This document shows, in pieces, positions 44,622 through 51,810 of a stretch of DNA of 64,000 bases (position 1 is the stretch's first letter; each line of letters begins with the position of its first letter). The DNA is from UBA4615 sp964399635 (GTDB lineage Bacteria; Pseudomonadota; Gammaproteobacteria; Burkholderiales; Burkholderiaceae_E): positions 1 to 64,000 of the forward strand of contig CAYNRU010000001.1 of assembly GCA_964399635.1 (NCBI GenBank). Direction: 5' to 3'. The notes beneath the pieces were generated by a model. It was not told the origin of the DNA and searched no databases. It saw nothing but the letters and a program-made list of their open reading frames with translations. The translations under genes were made by a program, and so were the position numbers.

Positions 44622-45899
44622 TCAGCGCCCGAAGGTGTCCAGCGCGAGCCGCAGCGCGCGCGAGCCGCGCGCCGCCTGCTCGACCGGCACGCCGGCCATC
44701 GCGGCGTCCCAGGCGTCGCGCAGGGCCTGGACCCCCGCCGCCACGCCGTCGGGGTGCGCGGCGATGCCCCCGCCCGCGCAGAAGATCAGGTCGGGCGAGC
44801 GCAGCGCGGCCCAGGTCGGCGCGGCCTGCTTGGCGGACTGGGCCGACGAGAACACCGGCATCGCCACGCACGGCTTCGACGCGAACATCGGGGACAGGCA
44901 GGCCCTGGCCGACGCGATCACGCTGTCGTCGGGCTCCCAGAACTTGTTGGCGATCCCGTTGACGTGCAGGTGGTCGGCGCCGGCGAGGCGCCACAGCTTC
45001 TGCCAGGCGACGTACGACCAGCCGTTGGCCTCGGACCGCCCGAGGTAGCCCCAGCCGTTGCGGTGCGCGTGGATCGCGACCCGCGTGTGGCGGCGCAGCG
45101 CGGTGAAGCCGGTCAGGCCTACGGAGTTCAGGCTGACCATGATCGAGGTGCCGTCGAGCTGCTCGACGAGGTCGTGGCGCCGGCGCATCTCGTCGAGCTC
45201 GCCGGTGACGTTCACCGCGTACATCACCCGGCGGCCGGTCCGCTCGCGGTGGCGCAGCAGCACGGCGCTGACCGCGCGCAGCCGCGCCTCGAAGGGGCAG
45301 GCGGGCCCGTCGGCCTGCAGCTCGTCGTCCTTGATGAAGTCGATACCGCCGTCGCACAGCTGCTGCGCGAGCTCGGCGGTCTCCTCGGGGGACAGGCCGA
45401 CCGAGGGCTTGATGATCGTGCCGATCAGGGGCCGGCCGTCCACGCCGGTGAGCCGGCGTGTGCCCTCGACCCCGAAGCCGGGTCCGCGGTAGGCGTGCGC
45501 GAAGGCCTCGGGCAGCTCGAGGTCGACGAGCTTGAGGCCCGCGACCTGCTTGAGCTCGAACAGGTTGCCCGCGACCGTGGCGACGAGGTTGGGCAGCGAC
45601 GCACCGAAGTTGGCGAGCGGCCATGACAGCGTCATCGCATAGCGGCGCACCGGTGCGTCGCCCGCTGCGCGCTGCGAGCCGGGCAGCGGCGGCCCCGGCG
45701 GCGGCTCGAGCTCGGTCAGCACCTCCACGCGTGCGGCCGCACGGTCCTTGAGCGCCGCGTCCTCGCGCGGCAGCGCGATGAAGGTGCCGGACGACTGCTC
45801 GCCGGCGATGCCCTCGGCCACGAGCGCCGCGTCGAGCGCGGTGTCCATGACGTAGGACGCGCGCACGCGCAGCGTTGCGTCGGATGGGCCTTGCGACAT
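44622..45899 (-). CDS. RuBisCO-like protein (form IV)
   Basis: A 425-residue RuBisCO large-chain homologue. By alignment to spinach, it keeps Lys164 (K175), Lys190, Asp192 and Glu193 (K201, D203, E204 of the Mg site in FIKDDE), His279-Arg280 (H294-R295), His312 (H327) and loop-6 Lys319 (K334), and a GGG phosphate loop. Lys177 is replaced by Ser166 (TIIKPS). Carboxylation is therefore unlikely, but Mg-dependent enolisation is likely, as in the MtnW or apionate-pathway RLPs. ATG at 45899 is used; an in-frame start at 45938 is possible. No small subunit or phosphoribulokinase is near. It is divergent from an SDR gene. Confidence 0.9.
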   Translation of the reverse strand: MSQGPSDATLRVRASYVMDTALDAALVAEGIAGEQSSGTFIALPREDAALKDRAAARVEVLTELEPPPGPPLPGSQRAAGDAPVRRYAMTLSWPLANFGASLPNLVATVAGNLFELKQVAGLKLVDLELPEAFAHAYRGPGFGVEGTRRLTGVDGRPLIGTIIKPSVGLSPEETAELAQQLCDGGIDFIKDDELQADGPACPFEARLRAVSAVLLRHRERTGRRVMYAVNVTGELDEMRRRHDLVEQLDGTSIMVSLNSVGLTGFTALRRHTRVAIHAHRNGWGYLGRSEANGWSYVAWQKLWRLAGADHLHVNGIANKFWEPDDSVIASARACLSPMFASKPCVAMPVFSSAQSAKQAAPTWAALRSPDLIFCAGGGIAAHPDGVAAGVQALRDAWDAAMAGVPVEQAARGSRALRLALDTFGR

Positions 45900-46106
45900 C
45901 GCCTTCGTCCTATCGGGTGGCAGGGGTGGTGCACACACGGCGCAGCGCCGCGGTGCCGGCGTCGTGCGGCAGGCGCCCGGCCATCCCGCCCGCGCGCCGG
46001 CCGATCATAGTCCATGCGAGCATGGCGGACCGCTCGCGCTCGGGGTGACCGGGCTGTCCCGCCCGGTCGAGGCAGCGCGGCGCATCACGCACAACAGGGA
46101 GTCGAC

Positions 46107-46877
46107 ATGGCATCACTGGATGGTCCGGTCGTGGCGGTCACCGGCGGCGCGTCGGGCATCGGGCTGCAGGTGGCCCGCGATCTCGTCGCGCAGGGCGCGA
46201 GGGTGGTGGTGGCGGGCCGGACCGCGGCGTCGGTGCGCCGCGCGGTCGAGGCCTGCGGCCCCGACCGCTGCGAAGGCGTCGTGGCCGACGTCGGCCTGCG
46301 CGAGGACAACGCGCGCATCGTGGATGCGGCGCGCTCGCGCTTCGGCGGGCTCGACGCCTTCGTCGCCAACGCCGGCATCAGCATCCCGCTGCAGCAGATC
46401 GAGGACCTGCCCGTCGAGGCATTCGACCGGGTCATGGCGACCAACGCGCGCGGCGTCTTCCTCGGGCTGCAGGCCGCGATCCCCGCGCTGCGCGAGCGCG
46501 GCGGCGGCAGCATCGTGATCGTCGCCTCGATCGGCGGCGTCAAGGCGCGCGGCGGGGGCAACGCCGCCTACATCGCGAGCAAGCACGCTGCCGTCGGCCT
46601 GATGCGCACCGCGGCCGTCGAAGCCGCGCCCCATTGCATCCGGGTCAACGCCGTGCTGCCCGGGCCGACCGACACCGAGATGATCCGGGCGATCGCCCGA
46701 TCCAAGGCGCCGCAGGACGCCGCCCTCGGCAAGGAGGCGATACTGCGCGGCATGCCGCTCGCTCGCTACGGTACCGTGGCGGAGGTGGCGAGCCTGGTGG
46801 TGTTCCTGGTCTCGGACCGCTCGGGCTTCTGCACCGGCGGGGTGTACCCGGTCGACGGCGGGCTGTCGGCGGTGTAG
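46107..46877 (+). CDS. SDR-family oxidoreductase 4
   Basis: A 256-residue classical SDR with GGASGIG at the cofactor site, ANAGI in place of NNAG, catalytic NAAYIASK and C-terminal PVDGGLSAV. AGGGAG lies 7-8 bases before the ATG. It starts 207 bases from the divergent RuBisCO-like gene, so both may respond to one control region and act on related sugars or acids. The substrate is unknown. Confidence 0.88.
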   Translation: MASLDGPVVAVTGGASGIGLQVARDLVAQGARVVVAGRTAASVRRAVEACGPDRCEGVVADVGLREDNARIVDAARSRFGGLDAFVANAGISIPLQQIEDLPVEAFDRVMATNARGVFLGLQAAIPALRERGGGSIVIVASIGGVKARGGGNAAYIASKHAAVGLMRTAAVEAAPHCIRVNAVLPGPTDTEMIRAIARSKAPQDAALGKEAILRGMPLARYGTVAEVASLVVFLVSDRSGFCTGGVYPVDGGLSAV

Positions 46878-46949
46878 GCGCCACATCGGCACGGCGCGCT
46901 CGCCGCATCGCATCCCGACTCGCTTTTCTCTTCAAGGACCGCATCCGAC

Positions 46950-47714
46950 ATGTCCATCCAATTCAGCACCGCTGGCGGCATCGCCGCCATCTCCTTCGCA
47001 CGGCCGGAGCGCAAGAACGCGATCACCGCCGCGATGTACGCGGCCATGGCCGACGCGCTCGACGCCGCGGCCGCCGATCCGGCGCTGCGGGTCGCGCTCC
47101 TGCACGGCAGCGCCGAGTGCTTCACCGCCGGCAACGACCTGCAGGACTTCGTCGCCAACCCGCCCTCGGGCGAGGACAGCCCGGTGTTCCGCTTTCTGCG
47201 CACCATCGCCGCGTTCCCCAAGCCGATCGTGGCGGCGCCTTGCGGCGTCGCGATCGGCGTGGGCACGACCCTGCTGCTCCATTGCGACCTGGTCTACGCG
47301 GGCGATAACGCGCGCTTCTCGACGCCGTTCGCGGCGCTGGGCCTGTGCCCGGAGGCCGCCTCGAGCCTGCTGCTGCCGGCGATCGCGGGCTGGCAGCGGG
47401 CGGCCGAGGCGCTGCTGCTGGGCGAGCCCTTCGGCGCCGACGAGGCGCACGCGATGGGCGTGGTCAACCGCGTGCTGCCCGCCGGCGAGGCGATCGCCTT
47501 CGCGCGGGCGCAGGCCGGCAAGCTCGCGCTGCTGCCGGCGGCGTCGCTGCGCGAGACCAAGCGGCTGATGAAGCTCGGCTACGCCGACACGATCGCGCGC
47601 CGGATGGGCGAGGAGGGCGAGGTCTTCGGCCGGATGCTGCGCGCCCCCGAGGCGCGCGAGGCTTTCGCCGCGTTCTTCGAGAAGCGGCGGCCCGACTTCT
47701 CGAGCTTCGACTGA
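46950..47714 (+). CDS. Crotonase-family enzyme, enoyl-CoA isomerase-like
   Basis: A 254-residue crotonase. The oxyanion-hole blocks AGNDLQDF and GVAIGVGTTLL are normal. The two hydratase glutamates (rat ECH Glu144 and Glu164) read Thr and Phe here (GVGTTL; STPFAALG). GLCPEAASSLLLP instead places a Glu where delta3-delta2 enoyl-CoA isomerases have theirs. It is therefore more likely an isomerase than a hydratase. It follows the SDR gene after 72 bases and precedes the SGNH hydrolase by 23 bases. Confidence 0.85.
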   Translation: MSIQFSTAGGIAAISFARPERKNAITAAMYAAMADALDAAAADPALRVALLHGSAECFTAGNDLQDFVANPPSGEDSPVFRFLRTIAAFPKPIVAAPCGVAIGVGTTLLLHCDLVYAGDNARFSTPFAALGLCPEAASSLLLPAIAGWQRAAEALLLGEPFGADEAHAMGVVNRVLPAGEAIAFARAQAGKLALLPAASLRETKRLMKLGYADTIARRMGEEGEVFGRMLRAPEAREAFAAFFEKRRPDFSSFD

Positions 47715-47737
47715 CCCCGCCGCGGGACGGGCCGGCC

Positions 47738-48475
47738 ATGTCGATGGCGCGCGTGGTGGCGCTGCCGCTCGCACCGCTTCTGGTGTGGCAGGGACGCCGC
47801 GTGCGCCGCGACACGCCCAGGCTGCCCGAGGCCCCCGGCGAGCGCGAGGGCGTGGCCGGCGCCGGCCGGCCAGGGCGCCCGCTGCGGCTGCTGATCGTCG
47901 GCGACTCGTCGGCGGCGGGCGTGGGTGCAGCGACGCAGCGCGAGGCGCTCTCGGGCCAGCTGCTCGAGCGCCTGGACGCGGTGCTGGACCGCCCGCTTCG
48001 CTGGAGGCTGGTCGCCCAGAGCGGTGCGAGCACTGCGCAGGCGCTCGCGCTGCTGGCGCGCGAGCCGGCCGATCGCTTCGACGTGGCGGTGCTCGCGCTC
48101 GGCGTCAACGACGTGACCGCGATGCGCTCGGCGTCGCGCTGGCTCGCCGATGTGCACGCGCTGCAGCGTCACCTGCTGGCGTACCACCGCGTGCGGCGCG
48201 TGCTGTGGTCGGGGCTGCCGCCGATGCATCGCTTTCCGGCGATGCCGCAGCCGCTGCGCGGCGTGATGGGCCTGCACGCGCGCGGCCTCGACGCGGCGCT
48301 CGCGCGCTGGTGCGCCGCGCGCCCCGCGGCGTCGCCGTGCCGGGTCATCCACGTGCCGCTGCCCCCCATGAGCGATCGGGCCATGATCGCGAGCGACGGC
48401 TTCCATCCGGGGCCGGCGGCCTACGGCAGGTGGGCCGACGCGCTTGCCCCGCGCATCCTGGGGCGGCGCGGCTGA
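47738..48475 (+). CDS. SGNH/GDSL-family hydrolase
   Basis: A 245-residue esterase-like protein. The four SGNH blocks are visible: VGDSSAAGVG (Ser nucleophile), SGAS with its Gly, GVNDVT (Asn) and SDGFHPG (Asp and His). The N-terminal 40 residues are hydrophobic then basic and may form an uncleaved membrane anchor rather than a signal peptide. ATG at 47738 is chosen since it follows the crotonase gene directly. Substrates in the family range from short esters to acyl-CoA, so the role is open. It ends before a strong hairpin. Confidence 0.85.
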   Translation: MSMARVVALPLAPLLVWQGRRVRRDTPRLPEAPGEREGVAGAGRPGRPLRLLIVGDSSAAGVGAATQREALSGQLLERLDAVLDRPLRWRLVAQSGASTAQALALLAREPADRFDVAVLALGVNDVTAMRSASRWLADVHALQRHLLAYHRVRRVLWSGLPPMHRFPAMPQPLRGVMGLHARGLDAALARWCAARPAASPCRVIHVPLPPMSDRAMIASDGFHPGPAAYGRWADALAPRILGRRG

Positions 48476-48501
48476 GCGTCCCGCAGGCCCCGGCGTGAAG
48501 A

Positions 48502-48535
48502 GACGGGCCCGCATCGTCTCCGATGCGGGCCCGTC
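48502..48535. terminator. Bidirectional hairpin terminator
   Basis: GACGGGCCCGCATCG (48502-48516) pairs perfectly with CGATGCGGGCCCGTC (48521-48535): a 15-bp GC-rich stem with a 4-base TCTC loop. It lies between the convergent SGNH hydrolase and sorting-signal gene 2 and would stop transcription from both sides. Confidence 0.75.
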
Positions 48536-48570
48536 AGGGTGCCGTGCCGGCGCGCCCGCCGGCCCGTTGC

Positions 48571-49521
48571 TCAGGCCTTCCGGCGGCGGCTGACCAGGGC
48601 GCCCAGCCCCATCAGACCGACCATCAGCGACAGCGTCGAGGGCGTCGGAACGGCGGCGGGCACCAGCGCTTCCAGGATGTCGTTGCCGTAGATCTCGCCC
48701 CAGCGGACCGCCATCGAGTTGAAGTCCAGGCCGGCGAGCGCCGTGAGGTCGAGCTTCGCCTGGTAGACGTAGTGCGGGCCCGTCCCGAGGGTCTCGTACG
48801 TGATCATCGCCGGGGTGTAGCTTCCTGAGCCCGCTGTGTATCCCGCCGCGAGCTGCGACGGCGCACCCATCCCACCCCAGACGCCCAGGCCGCTCTCCCA
48901 GCCGGTGGCGCCGGAGACGGCGCCGCCGCTGGCGACGCTGCCCGACAGGGTGACGACGCTCCCCGCGGCGAGCGGGGAGCTCCAGCCGGTGGTGTGGCCC
49001 GACCCGTCGAGCGTGAAGTGGTGGCCGGTCAACTCGATGCCGCGTTGGGGGCTGAAGGTGCCGCCCACCAGGCTGCCGACGAAGAAGTCGCCCATCCCGT
49101 AGGTCGGGCTGCAGGTGGGGCTGGTGCAGGTGAGCGACGAGGTGCCGGCCGCCGGGTTGAAGCCGGGGTTGGCGCTGCTCACGCCGGTGATGATCAGCTG
49201 CGTGGCGGTGCGCTGCACGTAGAGCGCCTCGAGGTCGTAGGGCTGGCCGCCGTAGCCGGGTCCGACGTAGCCGCTGCTGCCCACCGAGTCCTCGATCTTG
49301 TAGCCGACGCCGGCCGCGCTGGGCGTCCATTGGGCGACCGTACGGTCCTGGTTGCCCAGGCTGTCGGCGACGTTGACGCCGATGCTGCCCAGGTAGGTGG
49401 ACAGCGGGCCGGCCGATGCCGGGGTGACGAAGGCCATGGCGCCGAAGGCGGCGGCGAGTGCGACCGCGGCGGCGTGGATCCGGCGGGGCTAGTTGGTCTG
49501 GTGCGGAGCGAGCAGGGTCAT
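48571..49521 (-). pseudogene. PEP-CTERM-like sorting-signal protein 2, amber codon in signal peptide
   Basis: The frame from ATG 49521 reads MTLLAPHQTN, then an amber codon (TAG, 49489-49491), then PRRIHAAAVALAAAFGAMAF and the cut site ASA-G in the same frame. Apart from the stop this is a perfect signal peptide. AAGGTGG precedes the ATG. The remainder is a 289-codon exported protein, Gly/Ser/Thr-rich, ending VPTPSTLSLMVGLMGLG and SRRRK, a PEP-CTERM-type signal. The next ATG (49437, MAFVTPASAG) leaves too little hydrophobic sequence to export it. So the gene is either inactivated, read through at TAG, or altered by a sequencing error. A sigma-54 promoter and upstream repeats are intact, which argues for recent loss or for read-through. 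Confidence 0.75.
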
Positions 49522-49552
49522 GGATGCCACCTTCGATGTGAACGGGCATCTC

Positions 49553-49570
49553 TTTGCAGGTTGCGTGCCA
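49553..49570 (-). promoter_or_regulatory. Sigma-54 promoter of sorting-signal gene 2
   Basis: On the minus strand bases 49570-49556 read TGGCACG-CAAC-CTGC, then AAA. Against TGGCACG-N4-TTGC only one of 11 defined positions differs, with exact spacing. It is 35 bases before the ATG of the sorting-signal gene, about the same distance as at gene 1 (39). Confidence 0.8.
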
Positions 49571-49702
49571 TGAATCGCAAGTGTTTGATTCTATGAGTGT
49601 TGTCATGAATCGGACGCCGCGGGTCGGCGCAGTCGGTGTAAGCCGCGCCGACGCTTGTCTTGTCACGACCAGGCACGATTGGGCGACCGACGTCGCGGCG
49701 GC

Positions 49703-49716
49703 GTGAGATCCGTCAC
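49703..49716. promoter_or_regulatory. Inverted repeat GTGA-N6-TCAC, site 1
   Basis: GTGAGATCCGTCAC, an inverted repeat with 4-bp arms. It is centred about 165 bases upstream of the expected sigma-54 start point, a distance typical of an activator site. The arms also match a Crp-type half-site. Confidence 0.5.
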
Positions 49717-49771
49717 CGATCCGGGTGGACCGGTCGCGGCGCGGTCGTTCGGGAGGTGTCAGGGACGCGAC

Positions 49772-49785
49772 GTGACATCCGTCAC
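49772..49785. promoter_or_regulatory. Inverted repeat GTGA-N6-TCAC, site 2
   Basis: GTGACATCCGTCAC, an inverted repeat whose arms are GTGAC/GTCAC. It differs from site 1 by a single base and is centred 69 bases further upstream, so two copies of one protein-binding site are likely. Confidence 0.5.
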
Positions 49786-49832
49786 GCCGGGGCCGGGCGG
49801 CCACGGACCGCGTCCGACCGCCGCGGGCAGGC

Positions 49833-50315
49833 TCAGTGCCTGGGCGGCGCGGCCGCGCCCGGCCCCGTGGTGAGCGCCCGCACCGGCGCCCGCACCTCGA
49901 CGGTCCGGCGCGACTTGTCGCGGCCCTCGATCACCAGCGTCAGCGGCACGGTGTCACCGGCCTTCAGGGGCTGCTTCAGATCCATCAGCATCACATGGAA
50001 GCCGCCGGGGGCGAGTGCCACGCCCTTGCCGGTGGGCAGGTCGATGCCGTCGATGGCGCGCATCCGCATCACGGCGCCGTCCATCGCCATCTCGTGGATC
50101 TCGATCACGCCCGCGACCGGCGAGCGGACCTCGACCAGGCGCGAATCGGCGGCGGCGGTCAGGGTCATGAACGCGCCCGAGGCCTTCTGCCCGGTCACGG
50201 TGCCTCGGACCCAGGGGTCGGCGACGGCGACCTGCGCGTGAACGGCGCCGTGCAGCGTGGCCAGCGTCAGCACCAGCGCTGCCGCGGACGGGGCGAACGG
50301 CAATCGAATGCTCAT
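49833..50315 (-). CDS. Copper chaperone PCu(A)C
   Basis: A 160-residue periplasmic copper-binding protein that supplies Cu(I) for cytochrome oxidase assembly in related bacteria. The signal peptide is residues 1-28 (cut after VHA). The copper motif is seen as IHEMAMDGAVMRMR, then GIDLPTGKGVALAPGGFHVMLMDL, i.e. H-x-M, M-x-M and H-x-M-x-M. The ATG at 50315 is the only good start. It has no copper-handling neighbour (no ScoI), so its partner lies elsewhere. It is divergent from the crotonase gene. Confidence 0.92.
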   Translation of the reverse strand: MSIRLPFAPSAAALVLTLATLHGAVHAQVAVADPWVRGTVTGQKASGAFMTLTAAADSRLVEVRSPVAGVIEIHEMAMDGAVMRMRAIDGIDLPTGKGVALAPGGFHVMLMDLKQPLKAGDTVPLTLVIEGRDKSRRTVEVRAPVRALTTGPGAAAPPRH

Positions 50316-50449
50316 GGCGGGATGCTCCGGACAGGGTCCGGGCGAGTGTAGCACCGATGCCCGCGGCCTCGGACGACGGCGCGCCCGCGCGTGCCGGAAT
50401 CCCGGTTGCGCGGGCGCGCGGGCGGGGCGATCCATGCGACGATTCCGGC

Positions 50450-51235
50450 ATGACCGAATTCATCCACGAAGCCCGTGACGGCGCCGTCATCACGCTGACG
50501 CTCAACGATCCCGACCGGCGCAACGCGCTCACCAACCAGTTTCAATGGGACGCGGTGGTCGACGCCTGCGAGCGCGTGCGGCGCGACCCCGACATCCGCT
50601 GCGTGATCCTGACCGGCGCCGGCACCGCGTTCTGCGCGGGCGGCAACGTCAAGGACATGAAAGACAAGGCCGGCATCGCGGCGGGCTCGCCCTATTCGAT
50701 CCGAGACGGCTACCGCGGGGGCATCCAGCGCATACCGCTCGCCCTCTACAACCTCGACGTCCCCACCATCGCCGCGGTCAACGGCGCCGCGATCGGCGCC
50801 GGCTGCGACCTCGCATGCATGTGCGACATCCGCATCGCCTCCGACCGTGCCCGCTTCGCGGAGAGCTTCGTGAAGCTGGGCATCATCCCCGGCGACGGCG
50901 GCGCGTGGCTGCTGCCACGCACGGTCGGCATGTCCAAGGCCGCCGAGATGACCTTCACCGGCGACATGATCGACGCCACCGAGGCCCTCGCCTGCGGGCT
51001 GGTGTCCAAGGTGGTCCCGCCCGAGCGGCTGATGGACGAGGCCCGCGCGCTGGCCGCGCGGATCGCGGCCAACCCGGGCCCGGCGCTGCGCATGTCGAAG
51101 CGGCTGATGCGCGAGGGCCAGCACATGCGGCTCGATTCGCTGCTCGAGATGTCGGCGGCCTTCCAGGCGCTCGCCCATCACACGCCCGAGCATGAGCAGG
51201 CGCTGGACGCCTTCCTGGCGTCGATGAAGAAGTGA
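50450..51235 (+). CDS. Crotonase-family enzyme, PaaG-like
   Basis: A 261-residue crotonase. Oxyanion blocks FCAGGNVKDM and NGAAIGAGCDLACMCDIRIAS are present. The position of rat ECH Glu144 is Asp and the position of Glu164 is Val (AESFVKLG), so it should not be a standard hydratase. An Asp in GIIPGDGG sits where isomerases such as PaaG carry their acid. An isomerase or hydrolase acting on an acyl-CoA is more likely. It converges with the thioesterase gene, which may share the substrate class. Confidence 0.85.
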   Translation: MTEFIHEARDGAVITLTLNDPDRRNALTNQFQWDAVVDACERVRRDPDIRCVILTGAGTAFCAGGNVKDMKDKAGIAAGSPYSIRDGYRGGIQRIPLALYNLDVPTIAAVNGAAIGAGCDLACMCDIRIASDRARFAESFVKLGIIPGDGGAWLLPRTVGMSKAAEMTFTGDMIDATEALACGLVSKVVPPERLMDEARALAARIAANPGPALRMSKRLMREGQHMRLDSLLEMSAAFQALAHHTPEHEQALDAFLASMKK

Positions 51236-51265
51236 TCGCGGGCGGCGCCGCGCGCCGCGCCGCGT

Positions 51266-51673
51266 TCAGGCTGCCGGTTCCGTCTCGGGCAGCGGGCGCT
51301 TCCTGCCGTCGGCATCGATCGCCACGTAGGTGAGCATCGCCTCGGTGACCTTGACGTTGACCGGGTCGGCCGGGTTGCGTGCCGCGATCACCTCGACGTG
51401 CACCGTGATCGAGGTGCGGCCCACCGAATCGACGCGGGTGTAGAAGCTCAGCACGTCGCCGACGGTGACCGGCTGGCGGAACTGGAAGGCGTTGACCGCC
51501 ACCGTCACCACCCGCCCGCGTGCGCGCCGCGCGGCCGCGATGCCCCCGGCGATGTCGACCTGCGCCATCACCCACCCGCCGAAGACGTCGCCGTTGCCGT
51601 TGACGTCGGCCGGCATCGGCACGACGCGCAGCATCAGGTCGTGGCCCGCGGGGGCGATCGGTTGGGACGGCAT
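51266..51673 (-). CDS. YciA-type acyl-CoA thioesterase
   Basis: A 135-residue hot-dog thioesterase. VNGNGDVFGGWVMAQVDIAGGIAAARRARGRVVTVAVNAFQFRQPVTVGD is the YciA/BACH pattern, with the catalytic Asp in DVFGGW. Such proteins release CoA from medium to long acyl-CoA. ATG at 51673 gives the usual N-terminus; earlier Met codons do not. It sits tail to tail with the crotonase gene, 30 bases apart. Confidence 0.9.
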   Translation of the reverse strand: MPSQPIAPAGHDLMLRVVPMPADVNGNGDVFGGWVMAQVDIAGGIAAARRARGRVVTVAVNAFQFRQPVTVGDVLSFYTRVDSVGRTSITVHVEVIAARNPADPVNVKVTEAMLTYVAIDADGRKRPLPETEPAA

Positions 51674-51810
51674 AGGGGCGGGCCTGGCGGGGTGGCAGGG
51701 CGGGAGGGGCAGCGCTGCGGCCTTGGAGTAACCTGTGAGGCCGCAACCGCCCGACACTACCGCACGCCGCCTCATGCGCCAAGCCTGCGGCCGTCGACCC
51801 GCCCGTCCCG

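Larger units (their letters stand above)
49522..49832. other. Regulatory gap upstream of sorting-signal gene 2
   Basis: These 311 bases hold no gene. They contain the sigma-54 promoter (49553-49570) and two inverted repeats (49703-49716 and 49772-49785); the rest is unassigned. The PCuAC gene to the right reads leftwards and ends here, so the region serves the sorting-signal gene. Confidence 0.6.

Noticed and set aside
44622..45899. A carbon-fixing RuBisCO
   Set aside because: K177 is replaced by Ser, and no small subunit, phosphoribulokinase or CbbR-type regulator is nearby.
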